Source: 2-02-FULL-48-14 sp041645035
GTDB lineage: Bacteria > Patescibacteriota > Gracilibacteria > UBA1369 > 2-02-FULL-48-14
Assembly (NCBI GenBank): GCA_041645035.1
Contig: JBAZQU010000002.1
Span: 1-64,000 of the forward strand
Direction of reading: 5' to 3'
DNA length: 64,000 nucleotides
Within the stretch, counting starts at the first letter, position 1. Every line of letters starts with the position of its first letter. Positions 43,428 through 50,687 of the stretch are shown piece by piece. The position numbers were made by a program, and so were the translations under genes. A model generated the notes under the pieces. It did no database searches. It was not told where the DNA came from and worked only from the letters and a program-made list of their open reading frames with translations.

Positions 43428-43804
43428 TAGTCTCGAGATTTTTGTACCGCCGCTACGCTTTTCGCAAATCCTTTCGCAAAGCGACCAGCTACTCCCATAT
43501 CGTCTGCATCTTCTTCTCTTACTACAAAAAGCTCTGTGGGACCTCTCACTGCGCCCTCTGGAGTGTGGACAAGGTACCCAAAGCCTAGCCCCGACGTTTT
43601 GTCACCTAGACAAGTACCTTCCGGGCCGACATGGACATCTATCAAGCCTTGATTTACTCCGCAAATAGCCACTACCTGTCTACCTTGATCGAGCAATGCC
43701 CTGAGCAGCGCAGCCGCAGCTTCTTCGGGAGGAATGGACCTGGGCGACGGATCAAGTACAGGATCAACTGTAGGGCCGATAGTATCTTCTAGAGAAGTAG
43801 GCAT
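43427..43804 (-). CDS. Protein of unknown function
   Basis: 125 residues. An acidic Pro-rich N-terminus (DPVLDPSPRSIPPEE), then a small alpha/beta body (VVAICGVNQGLIDVHVGPEG, FGYLVHTPEGAVRG) and a Lys/Ala-rich end. No family recognised. It is in a run of small minus-strand genes (43320-44624) of similar character. Confidence 0.5.
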   Translation of the reverse strand: MPTSLEDTIGPTVDPVLDPSPRSIPPEEAAAALLRALLDQGRQVVAICGVNQGLIDVHVGPEGTCLGDKTSGLGFGYLVHTPEGAVRGPTELFVVREEDADDMGVAGRFAKGFAKSVAAVQKSRD

Positions 43805-43828
43805 ACTAAAAAAGTATAAAATTATAGA

Positions 43829-44059
43829 TTAGTTCTCGCCCGGGCCATCATTACTCACCGTTCCTTCTAGAACTCTAGAAACTCCTTTTTGGGCAAGTGA
43901 CTTAACTTTTTTTAAAGCCATTCCTCCGGCCGCTATAGCCAGTACACCAAGGAACCCCAAAACATCGCGTCCGGTGATTGCTTCGTCTTTACGCCATTCA
44001 TCACCGTAACGAGCATCAAACGCTCGGTCACCCTCGCTCATAGCTCCTCTTCTGCCCAT
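43829..44059 (-). CDS. Small protein with one membrane helix
   Basis: 76 residues. Charged N-terminus (MSEGDRAFDARYGDEWRKDE), a hydrophobic segment at about 33-50 (VLGFLGVLAIAAGGMAL) and a polar tail. Function unknown. The start could be the second Met. Confidence 0.5.
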   Translation of the reverse strand: MGRRGAMSEGDRAFDARYGDEWRKDEAITGRDVLGFLGVLAIAAGGMALKKVKSLAQKGVSRVLEGTVSNDGPGEN

Positions 44060-44093
44060 TGTAACGATACGTTAAATAGTATTTTACGTTGGA

Positions 44094-44624
44094 CTACGCC
44101 ACCTTCTTCTTGGCCTTAGCTTTAGCCTTAATCTTAATAGGCTTGGAGAGGGCAGGGGTTTCTTCAACCTTCTTGAATTCCTTAGCCTTAGGGGCAACCG
44201 GAGCCGCGGTACCTGCACCCATCTGGTGTAAAGTCTTCAAAATCATGTCCATCTTGAAGTTCAGCATTTCAAACTGAGCCTTGTTGCTGTCTCCGCTGCC
44301 CTGTTCTTTATAAGCAGGTTTTTCAAAGCGAGGTTTTTCAAAACGTGGCTGTTCGAAACGAGGCTTCTCAAAATTGTCACGATCGCGGCCGAAGTCGCGT
44401 CGATCGGAACCTCCCTCGTCAAACTCATCCTTCCTGAAACAACTCTTGCAGAAAACAGGCTTACGTCCGTTTGGTTTAAAAGGAACTTCACATTCATTGC
44501 CGCATTCGCTGCACACCGTTTGGTGCATTTCAGGCTTTTCACGGTCTCCTCCAAAACCTCTGTCAAAACTTCTCTTGGGTTTCCATCCGCCGCCGGTCCT
44601 GTCATCGTTATTATAGTTTCTCAT
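44094..44624 (-). CDS. CxxC zinc-ribbon protein of the CPR type
   Basis: 176 residues. The central zinc ribbon is CSECG...CKSCF with the spacing CxxC-x(18)-CxxC and the sequence MHQTVCSECGNECEVPFKP, which is widespread in CPR. Before it is an Arg/Gly/Asp-rich segment, after it a short repeat (FEKPRFEQPRFEKPRFEKP), then a Lys/Ala-rich tail (KAKAKAKKKVA). The composition suggests nucleic-acid binding. No known catalytic function. Confidence 0.75.
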   Translation of the reverse strand: MRNYNNDDRTGGGWKPKRSFDRGFGGDREKPEMHQTVCSECGNECEVPFKPNGRKPVFCKSCFRKDEFDEGGSDRRDFGRDRDNFEKPRFEQPRFEKPRFEKPAYKEQGSGDSNKAQFEMLNFKMDMILKTLHQMGAGTAAPVAPKAKEFKKVEETPALSKPIKIKAKAKAKKKVA

Positions 44625-44739
44625 GTTTTGCGTGGGTTAATATTTTGCAAAGAGCCCGATTTTATTGCATAATCATCTAAAAAGCAAGGTGGAATGCTCG
44701 TTTGAGCATGATATTCTAGATTTAATGTCCGTTTTATGG

Positions 44740-44745
44740 TATAAT
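44740..44745 (+). promoter_or_regulatory. -10 box TATAAT before the saccharopine-dehydrogenase-like gene
   Basis: TGGTATAAT (extended -10) ends 6 nt before ATG 44752, making a leaderless transcript likely and fixing the start. Confidence 0.6.
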
Positions 44746-44751
44746 TCCCAG

Positions 44752-45993
44752 ATGCAAACAAAACAAAAAAAGAATCTTCTCATCTTGGGAGCGAGCGGCG
44801 CAGTGGCCCATACCACGCTGATATATCTAAAAAATCACCGCCATCTGCTCGATAAACTGATTCTCACGGATCAGCGGAATTTTGAAGGAGATAGTTTTGA
44901 ATCACTCAAAGGGCTGGATGCCACTTTTATAAGACTGCAGATATCAAAAGAGACCGAAAAAGATCTGTTAAACCTCCTAAAGGAGGAAAAGATCGATGTG
45001 GTTTTGGATCTGAGTGATGCCCCCACGGAGCGCGTAGCGAAGGTAATTTTTGAATATGGAAAGGCTTCCTACATTTGCTGCGCTTTCTGCACGGAAAGCT
45101 TTGCGCCGCTCGGGGAAGCCCTCAATGAATGGACGGATGAACAGAAAAAGAGGAAAAAGCTCGGCATGCCTCACATTCTCTTTACGGGGATGAACCCGGG
45201 AGCTGTGGATGTGTGGGCAGCCATTGGAGCTAAAAAATTTGGAAAGCCGCTGGAAATGACTGAATTTGAGTACGACACCTCGCGTTTTATGAAGATGCAC
45301 AAGGAAAAAATGGTGACGTGGTGCGTGGCGGAATTTGTGATAGAACTGGTGACCGACCCGGCAGAAATCATCCTGGGAGATCATAAGATCAAGAGTATGT
45401 ACCCGAATGGGCTTTTTTACACGGAAGACTTGGGGCCGCTTTTTTCGCCGATCCTCAAGCTCGAAAAATATCCACAGGGTTGCGTAGTGACCCACGAAGA
45501 ATGTGTAACTTTGGGAAACCGTTGGGATATTCCCTGCCGCTTCATTTATACAGTAAATCAGGAAACCATGAATTTCATTCGAAAAACCTATGAGGCCAAG
45601 GGCAAATTGGAAGATACAGATTTAGTGCTGGCCAATAATTTGAAAGACGAACTTCTAGGGTCTGACAATATAGCGGTGCGTTTGGACTACAAAGATAAAG
45701 CTGTTTACTATTTCAATTCCGCTTCCAACGAGAGTCTTAAAGAATGCAGTGGAACTGACTATCAAGTTACAACGGGAGTTTTTGCGGCTCTTTTCACAAT
45801 TTTGAATGATGATCTTAAAAAACCGGGCATTTATTACCCGGAAGATTTACTCGATACAACTTTTGCCAAATTCCTCACCGACAACATGATGATTCAGGAA
45901 TTCGTGTTCGAGAAAAGAAAAAACGGCGAACTCCGTTTACTCTCGCATGAACCTCATATCAGCTACGGAGAAGGTCCATTCGTTAAAATCTAA
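44752..45993 (+). CDS. Saccharopine dehydrogenase/homospermidine synthase-like oxidoreductase
   Basis: 413 residues from MQTKQKKNLL. N-terminal Rossmann motif LLILGASGAVAHTTL; VDVVLDLSDAPTERVAKVIFEYG; and TGMNPGAVDVWAA, which resembles the NPG loop of homospermidine synthases. The assignment to that family is by these motifs only; other carboxynorspermidine or saccharopine dehydrogenases share the fold. The next gene, 3 nt downstream, encodes an SMR-family membrane protein, which suggests that a polyamine or similar cation is made and exported. Confidence 0.7.
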   Translation: MQTKQKKNLLILGASGAVAHTTLIYLKNHRHLLDKLILTDQRNFEGDSFESLKGLDATFIRLQISKETEKDLLNLLKEEKIDVVLDLSDAPTERVAKVIFEYGKASYICCAFCTESFAPLGEALNEWTDEQKKRKKLGMPHILFTGMNPGAVDVWAAIGAKKFGKPLEMTEFEYDTSRFMKMHKEKMVTWCVAEFVIELVTDPAEIILGDHKIKSMYPNGLFYTEDLGPLFSPILKLEKYPQGCVVTHEECVTLGNRWDIPCRFIYTVNQETMNFIRKTYEAKGKLEDTDLVLANNLKDELLGSDNIAVRLDYKDKAVYYFNSASNESLKECSGTDYQVTTGVFAALFTILNDDLKKPGIYYPEDLLDTTFAKFLTDNMMIQEFVFEKRKNGELRLLSHEPHISYGEGPFVKI

Positions 45994-45996
45994 TTT

Positions 45997-46314
45997 ATGC
46001 TTTACCTTTACATCTTCCTCATTCTGATTTCCGAGACTATTGCGTTGAGTTTCTTTAAGAGGTTCTCCATGGAATCTAACTATCTTTATTTTGCAATTGG
46101 AATGTTCTTTTATCTCTTCGTCTCCATTTTCTTAGTGAAGTCGTTCAAGTATGAAGGCATGGGAATCGTGAATGTGCTCTGGTCCGCCTTCTCAGTGATC
46201 TTTGTAGTTTCCGCAGGGATACTCTTCTTTAGAGAAACCTTTACTCATGTTGAAATGTTCGCCATGGTCATGATTATGTGTGGAGTAGTAGTGCTAAGAC
46301 TCCACACAGCCTAA
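45997..46314 (+). CDS. SMR-family small multidrug-resistance-like transporter
   Basis: 105 residues, four transmembrane helices. Conserved Glu in helix 1 (LISETIALSFFK) matches EmrE Glu14; VLWSAFSVIFV in helix 3 matches the EmrE tryptophan region. Members include the spermidine exporter MdtJI, which is relevant because the gene directly follows a polyamine-synthase-like enzyme. Confidence 0.85.
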   Translation: MLYLYIFLILISETIALSFFKRFSMESNYLYFAIGMFFYLFVSIFLVKSFKYEGMGIVNVLWSAFSVIFVVSAGILFFRETFTHVEMFAMVMIMCGVVVLRLHTA

Positions 46315-46333
46315 AGGCTCTCTTTAATGCTTA

Positions 46334-48493
46334 CTACTCCGTCTTCATCAGGCTGTTGTAGGATTCGCCGTCGTTTTGATTCACCGTGATCATGCGATAA
46401 ATCACTTCAGCTACTTCCACGCGGCTCATGGGGTCGCTGGGATTGAAATACTGTCCGCTCACGGGGAATAGATTTTTCTCCTTGGCGTATTGCACATAAG
46501 GCGCGTACCAAGACAAATTATTCACGTCTTCATAGGGATCTTCCGTCACCACGGGGTCAATCGAAACGTCCACCGTACTGAAAATCATCTTAAGGAATTC
46601 CACGCGATTAACTCCTTGGGTGGGCTTAAAGCTTCCGTCCGAATATCCTTGCACCACTCCTATGGAAGAAGCAGTCGCCAGGTAGTCGGAATACCACTCT
46701 CCGCTTTGCGTATCACTGTAATGGGCGGTGAGCCCCGTGCTCACATTTTGATCGAGTCCGCTGAAAATAAACTTGAGCGCTTCCACGCGAGAAACGGTGT
46801 TGTCCGGTTTGAAAGTTCCGTCGGGGTAACCTTGCACGGTTCCTTTTTGCACGAGGTAACTTACGGCCGTGTAGAATTCATGTACTTCGGAAATATCATT
46901 GAAAAGACGCGACTCAAGCGTGCTGCTTTCAATCACTTTGGTTCCGTAGGTCACTTGAATAATCACGTCGTCTTCGGAGTCGGCGGTGAATTCAACTTCC
47001 GCAATACCCGTACTCAAATCTTCTCTACCCAGACTGTTTTTGGAAAAAGTTCCGGAGCCCTCCACCAAGCTGAGTTCCACAGGCCCATCCCCATAAAAAC
47101 CCGGGGTGGGGTTCCCGTTAAGATCTTGTGCTTGAATTTGAATGGTTTCAGGTTTGCCGGGAACAAAATAGCCATCGTGAGCTACGCCAAATTTGGCGAA
47201 AGGCTCAATCGTGGCGATAACGTAAACCACGGAAGAATAGTACTCGCGGCCCGCAATTTCTGCGGTGACGGTTACGCTGCCTTCACGGTCCGCATAGAGC
47301 GAAAGTTCAGCCACACCGTCGTCAAAATCCGCGGTACTAACAGAGCTGCGGTTCAGCCTGGCGCTGTTCTCGTCAGAAACGGTGACACTCATCTCGCCGT
47401 CAAAACTCGCATCCTCCTTCACCTCATCGTTTTCATCGAGCAAGGAAATGGAAATAGTTTGATTTTGCCCCGGCATAATAAAGGCGGGTGTTGCAATTTC
47501 CAGATCGGTGAAATCAATGCCCACTACCGCAGAAGTCACTTCCTCGGTCACCGCTTCTTCCTCTACAGGTGTGATAGTACTTTCCACGGTCGAAATAATG
47601 GGGGTGCTCGTAAAGGTGGCGTCTCCATCCAAATGAGCTTGAACGAATTCTAAAGGATTGCGGGTGTAGCGATACAAATTGTCTTGCCCCACGCCGTGAC
47701 TTACAGCATCCCAAAAGTCATAACCGGCCGCAGTGGCTTCCGCAGTGGTAAAGGGCCAGTAGGGGTGCCAAGGAGCGTCGGCGGTGTCCAACTGAAAGTG
47801 CAAATGGTAGGTGGTTGCGGTTCCCGTGTCTCCAACCTGTCCGATCACTTCTCCTTTGACCACTTCAGCACCTTCCGTAACAAAAAATTCTGAAAGATGG
47901 GAGTAGCTGCTATACAGTGTAGTGGTCTGTCCGGGCTGATTAGGGTCCGGCGCTCCGTTGTGTTTTATTACAATATATTTTCCAAAACCACTGGAGGTTC
48001 CGGCTTCACTCACTATTCCGTTGGCGATGCTGTACACGGGCGTTCCTTCGGGGACTTTAATGTCCACCGCCGGATGACTTCCGCAGTTTTCGCCGCAATC
48101 ATTGAGTTCATAACTTCCCGCATAAGGTACGGGGTAGGTGATTTTGGTGTTTCGAATAATGTCGTGCGTGGCATTTCCCCACACAAGTGCGTCGGAATCG
48201 AAGGTCAAATAATCGGTACGATATTCGCTGATCGGTTCCAACTTGGACGCAGGCAATTCCTGATAAGACATGCTGTATTCGGCGCTGGTCAAATGAGTCC
48301 AATCGGGTGCTTCTTGGATCGGCATCACCGTCCCGTCGAACGCTGCGTGCTCGTCAAGACCCGTGAGCGAAGTAAAGAGTATGTGAGTCTCATAGCGGTA
48401 ATTCACGCTGAAAACCGAAACCGCCAAGAGAACCATGAGCGAGATCCACTCTCTTACATTGGAGTTTTTAAGATGAGATCTGAATTTCCCCAT
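46334..48493 (-). CDS. Large secreted M23 peptidase with Ig-like linkers and three SLH domains
   Basis: 719 residues from MGKFRSHLKN (21 further codons upstream would precede the membrane helix). One N-terminal hydrophobic segment (WISLMVLLAVSVFSV), then an M23/LytM domain with SHPAVDIKVPEG (His140, Asp144) and HLHFQ, so the zinc ligands look intact. Two Ig-like beta domains follow (VEITVS-type segments; GQNQTISISLLDEN, GKPETIQIQAQD). The last 180 residues carry three SLH repeats with VQGYPDGTFKPDN and VQGYSDGSFKPT. It is probably a wall-anchored peptidoglycan hydrolase. An extended -10 box (48528-48536) lies 35 nt upstream of the ATG. Confidence 0.88.
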   Translation of the reverse strand: MGKFRSHLKNSNVREWISLMVLLAVSVFSVNYRYETHILFTSLTGLDEHAAFDGTVMPIQEAPDWTHLTSAEYSMSYQELPASKLEPISEYRTDYLTFDSDALVWGNATHDIIRNTKITYPVPYAGSYELNDCGENCGSHPAVDIKVPEGTPVYSIANGIVSEAGTSSGFGKYIVIKHNGAPDPNQPGQTTTLYSSYSHLSEFFVTEGAEVVKGEVIGQVGDTGTATTYHLHFQLDTADAPWHPYWPFTTAEATAAGYDFWDAVSHGVGQDNLYRYTRNPLEFVQAHLDGDATFTSTPIISTVESTITPVEEEAVTEEVTSAVVGIDFTDLEIATPAFIMPGQNQTISISLLDENDEVKEDASFDGEMSVTVSDENSARLNRSSVSTADFDDGVAELSLYADREGSVTVTAEIAGREYYSSVVYVIATIEPFAKFGVAHDGYFVPGKPETIQIQAQDLNGNPTPGFYGDGPVELSLVEGSGTFSKNSLGREDLSTGIAEVEFTADSEDDVIIQVTYGTKVIESSTLESRLFNDISEVHEFYTAVSYLVQKGTVQGYPDGTFKPDNTVSRVEALKFIFSGLDQNVSTGLTAHYSDTQSGEWYSDYLATASSIGVVQGYSDGSFKPTQGVNRVEFLKMIFSTVDVSIDPVVTEDPYEDVNNLSWYAPYVQYAKEKNLFPVSGQYFNPSDPMSRVEVAEVIYRMITVNQNDGESYNSLMKTE

Positions 48494-48527
48494 GTTTCTT
48501 TTGTTTTGATTTTGTTTTAATCTAGTA

Positions 48528-48536
48528 ATAATAGCA
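48528..48536 (-). promoter_or_regulatory. Extended -10 box of the M23-SLH gene
   Basis: TGCTATTAT on the minus strand. The predicted leader is very A-rich (AAACAAAATCAAAACAAAAG) with no Shine-Dalgarno. Confidence 0.5.
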
Positions 48537-48637
48537 GATTTCCGACATTTTTTCAAGTAAGCGAACCCGAAGGGTTTGCGAGCCGAGGCGAGTGCCTACG
48601 GCCTAAGCAATAAGGTGGCGTAAGCCACATCAATATC

Positions 48638-49078
48638 ATGAAAAAAACCACTCAAAGCGCCGCAGAAACCATGGACTTGGCCAAGCTTCTTTACGAGGAG
48701 TATCCCGAGCACAAAATTTGGCTGCTGTACGGAGACTTGGGCACCGGCAAAACTACTCTCATTAAAGGGCTCGGTGAAGCGCTGGGGCTTGGGAGTGATT
48801 TAATTAAAAGCCCCACTTATACTTTGGTCAGCGAATACGCGCCTTTGGTGCATTACGACCTTTACCGAATCGAGGAAATGGACGATCTCACGAGAGAATT
48901 GTTACACGAACACATGGAGAGTGGGAAGCATATTGTAATCGAATGGCCTGAGAAAATTGAATCTGAAGTTATAACGTCACATCTTAAAATTTACCTTACT
49001 CACGGGGGAGGTGATGTGCGAAAAGTTCAGATAATGCAATTTCGATCTCACCGCCGTACTCTCTCTTCTTTGTCTTAA
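48638..49078 (+). CDS. tsaE: tRNA threonylcarbamoyladenosine biosynthesis ATPase TsaE
   Basis: 146 residues. Walker A LYGDLGTGKTTLIKGL, SPTYTLVSEY, HYDLYRIEEMDDL, and IEWPEKI. It supplies ATP hydrolysis to the TsaBCDE complex that modifies ANN-decoding tRNAs. The C-terminal extension (HGGGDVRKVQIMQFRSHRRTLSSLS) is basic. tsaB and tsaD are not nearby. Confidence 0.94.
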   Translation: MKKTTQSAAETMDLAKLLYEEYPEHKIWLLYGDLGTGKTTLIKGLGEALGLGSDLIKSPTYTLVSEYAPLVHYDLYRIEEMDDLTRELLHEHMESGKHIVIEWPEKIESEVITSHLKIYLTHGGGDVRKVQIMQFRSHRRTLSSLS

Positions 49079-49245
49079 AAGATCCAAAAGAATCTCGTTC
49101 ACATCTTGTCCTTAGTGAGAGCATGCGCACGCACGGATTTTACCTCAAATAATGGCTTGGCTAAGCCATTCTCACTTCTGGAATTGCGGTAAAAGTCTGA
49201 CCTCCTCCTGCCAAAAGCTGCACTTTCCATATTTGCAATAGTATT
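49070..49245 (-). pseudogene. Decayed fragment of the HNH endonuclease family
   Basis: Read on the minus strand, segments align with the HNH gene at 26985: a piece with CTTTTACCGCA matching 27338, ATTCCAGA matching the sequence near 27395, GCCATTATT(T/C)GAGGTAAAATCCGTGCGTGCGCA matching 27450-27482, and CAAGGACAAGATGTGAAC matching 27539. Internal deletions of tens to about 90 bp separate them, so no frame survives. An 8-bp inverted repeat (AATGGCTT/AAGCCATT) has formed in it. It fills most of the 254-bp gap 49079-49332; the rest shows nothing else. Confidence 0.75.
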
Positions 49246-49332
49246 GCAATTACGGAAAGCCGGCCTATCATCACTTTATTAAACAAAGAAGAGGCGGTTG
49301 CGATTCTAGTAAACGCTCACCCAAAGTGGAAT

Positions 49333-50568
49333 TTATAGATCCTTCTTAGGCAGGCTCGCCAAGGTTTTATCCGGCAGCAGGAGGGAAAGTCGTCCGGCTT
49401 CCAATTCTTCACGTTGGTAAGCCATCATACTTTTGGATTCGTAGCGGCTTTCCAAAATGGAATTCAGCACGCCGCGAGTTTGAGGTCCCAGGTAACCGGC
49501 ACCACTGTCGGTTTCGGTGGCTACAAGGCCTTGAGACTGTTGGAATTTAAACAAGGCGTGCGCGGTGCTTTCGCCAAAGTAACCCGTAGGAGCAATGCGT
49601 AGGAAGCCAAGGGTCTGAAGTTCTTTTTGCAGCATGGTCACGGTATCGCCGCTATCCCCGAGTTCCAGCGCGATTCCAAAAGTTTCCCGTTCTTCATACA
49701 AGTGAGGATATTTCACCATCAAGGTTTGACCCTTTTGGAGTTTTGCCATTTCATCTGAGACGCCGCCTTTGATCAAGTCATCGAACTGGCGACGAGTGGC
49801 GGGGCCAAAGTGTCCGCTGCCAAGCTCATCCGGGTCCGAAACAATCCCATAATCCATCTGGAATTCAAAGATTGCCTGAGCGGTGTCCGCTCCATAAAAG
49901 CCGTTCGCCTCGTTGAGATAACCCCAATCCACTAAATATTGCTGCATCTTGGTGATTTCCTCGCCGGAATTTCCATAATACAAATCACTCGGGAATTCCA
50001 AAGAACTGAGGAAAGTCTCCGTATAAATATTCTCCACGGTTAGGTATTGATCGAAGTAAACCGCCTCTTCAATTTCAGGTTGAATTCCATACACACGCAC
50101 TTCCACGGTTCGTTTTCCCCAACCAAGCGCGCGGCGAAGTCCGTCATCTCCGGCTCCCATCCACACGTCCAGACGATCATAAGAATTTCCTCGATTTCCG
50201 GCTGTAACAATGGCGCCCCCTCGATCGTGAATCGAAGTGAGTCCGATGCCGGGAATATACATTTTCATTCCAAAGGCATAGGTTTTGGGCGCCGCAATCA
50301 TTCCCGGGAAAACCGGCGTGCCGTCGGCCCCATTCGTTCCGTTTCCGTTCAAATAAATGTCCCCTTCATAAGATCCGGTCACGTAATGTTCTTGGCCGAG
50401 CAAAGGGGAGTAATAAGCCGTAATAATGAAGGTCTGCAAATAGTATTCGTCGGCTGCTTCGGGGGGAGGCGGAACCTCCTCTTCGGCTAAAGCGAGCAAG
50501 CCTCCACTGACTTGCAAAGCCACAAACAGGGAGCTGAACAAGAGGGCAATTAGCCTTTTGACTTTCAT
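49333..50568 (-). CDS. Secreted 3D-domain protein with two peptidoglycan-binding domains
   Basis: 411 residues. Signal peptide (LLFSSLFVALQVSGGLLA), then a 3D domain with the conserved acidic residues (SIHDRGGAIVTAG ... YDRLDVWMG; also ITAYYSP near the start), as in MltA-like lytic enzymes. Two PG_binding_1 repeats follow (EITKMQQYLVDWGYLNEANGFYG and TVTMLQKELQTLGFLRIAPTGYFG). Probably a wall-bound lytic transglycosylase or related enzyme. Upstream is an extended -10 box at 50601-50609 and an A-rich leader. Confidence 0.85.
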   Translation of the reverse strand: MKVKRLIALLFSSLFVALQVSGGLLALAEEEVPPPPEAADEYYLQTFIITAYYSPLLGQEHYVTGSYEGDIYLNGNGTNGADGTPVFPGMIAAPKTYAFGMKMYIPGIGLTSIHDRGGAIVTAGNRGNSYDRLDVWMGAGDDGLRRALGWGKRTVEVRVYGIQPEIEEAVYFDQYLTVENIYTETFLSSLEFPSDLYYGNSGEEITKMQQYLVDWGYLNEANGFYGADTAQAIFEFQMDYGIVSDPDELGSGHFGPATRRQFDDLIKGGVSDEMAKLQKGQTLMVKYPHLYEERETFGIALELGDSGDTVTMLQKELQTLGFLRIAPTGYFGESTAHALFKFQQSQGLVATETDSGAGYLGPQTRGVLNSILESRYESKSMMAYQREELEAGRLSLLLPDKTLASLPKKDL

Positions 50569-50600
50569 TTTTGTTTTTAGTTTTATTTTGAGTTCTCCTA

Positions 50601-50609
50601 ATTATAGCA
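50601..50609 (-). promoter_or_regulatory. Extended -10 box of the 3D-domain gene
   Basis: Perfect TGCTATAAT on the minus strand, continued by TAGGAG, the same extension seen at 3947. Confidence 0.6.
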
Positions 50610-50687
50610 GAAAAAGGCCCCCGACGGGGAGCAATAGACTTGAAGAGTTTTAGATTTATAGTCTGGTATAAATCACCGTTTTTTGGC

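Noticed and set aside
46490..47653. 387-residue plus-strand frame opposite the M23-SLH gene
   Set aside because: Antisense shadow; the minus-strand product has clear domains.
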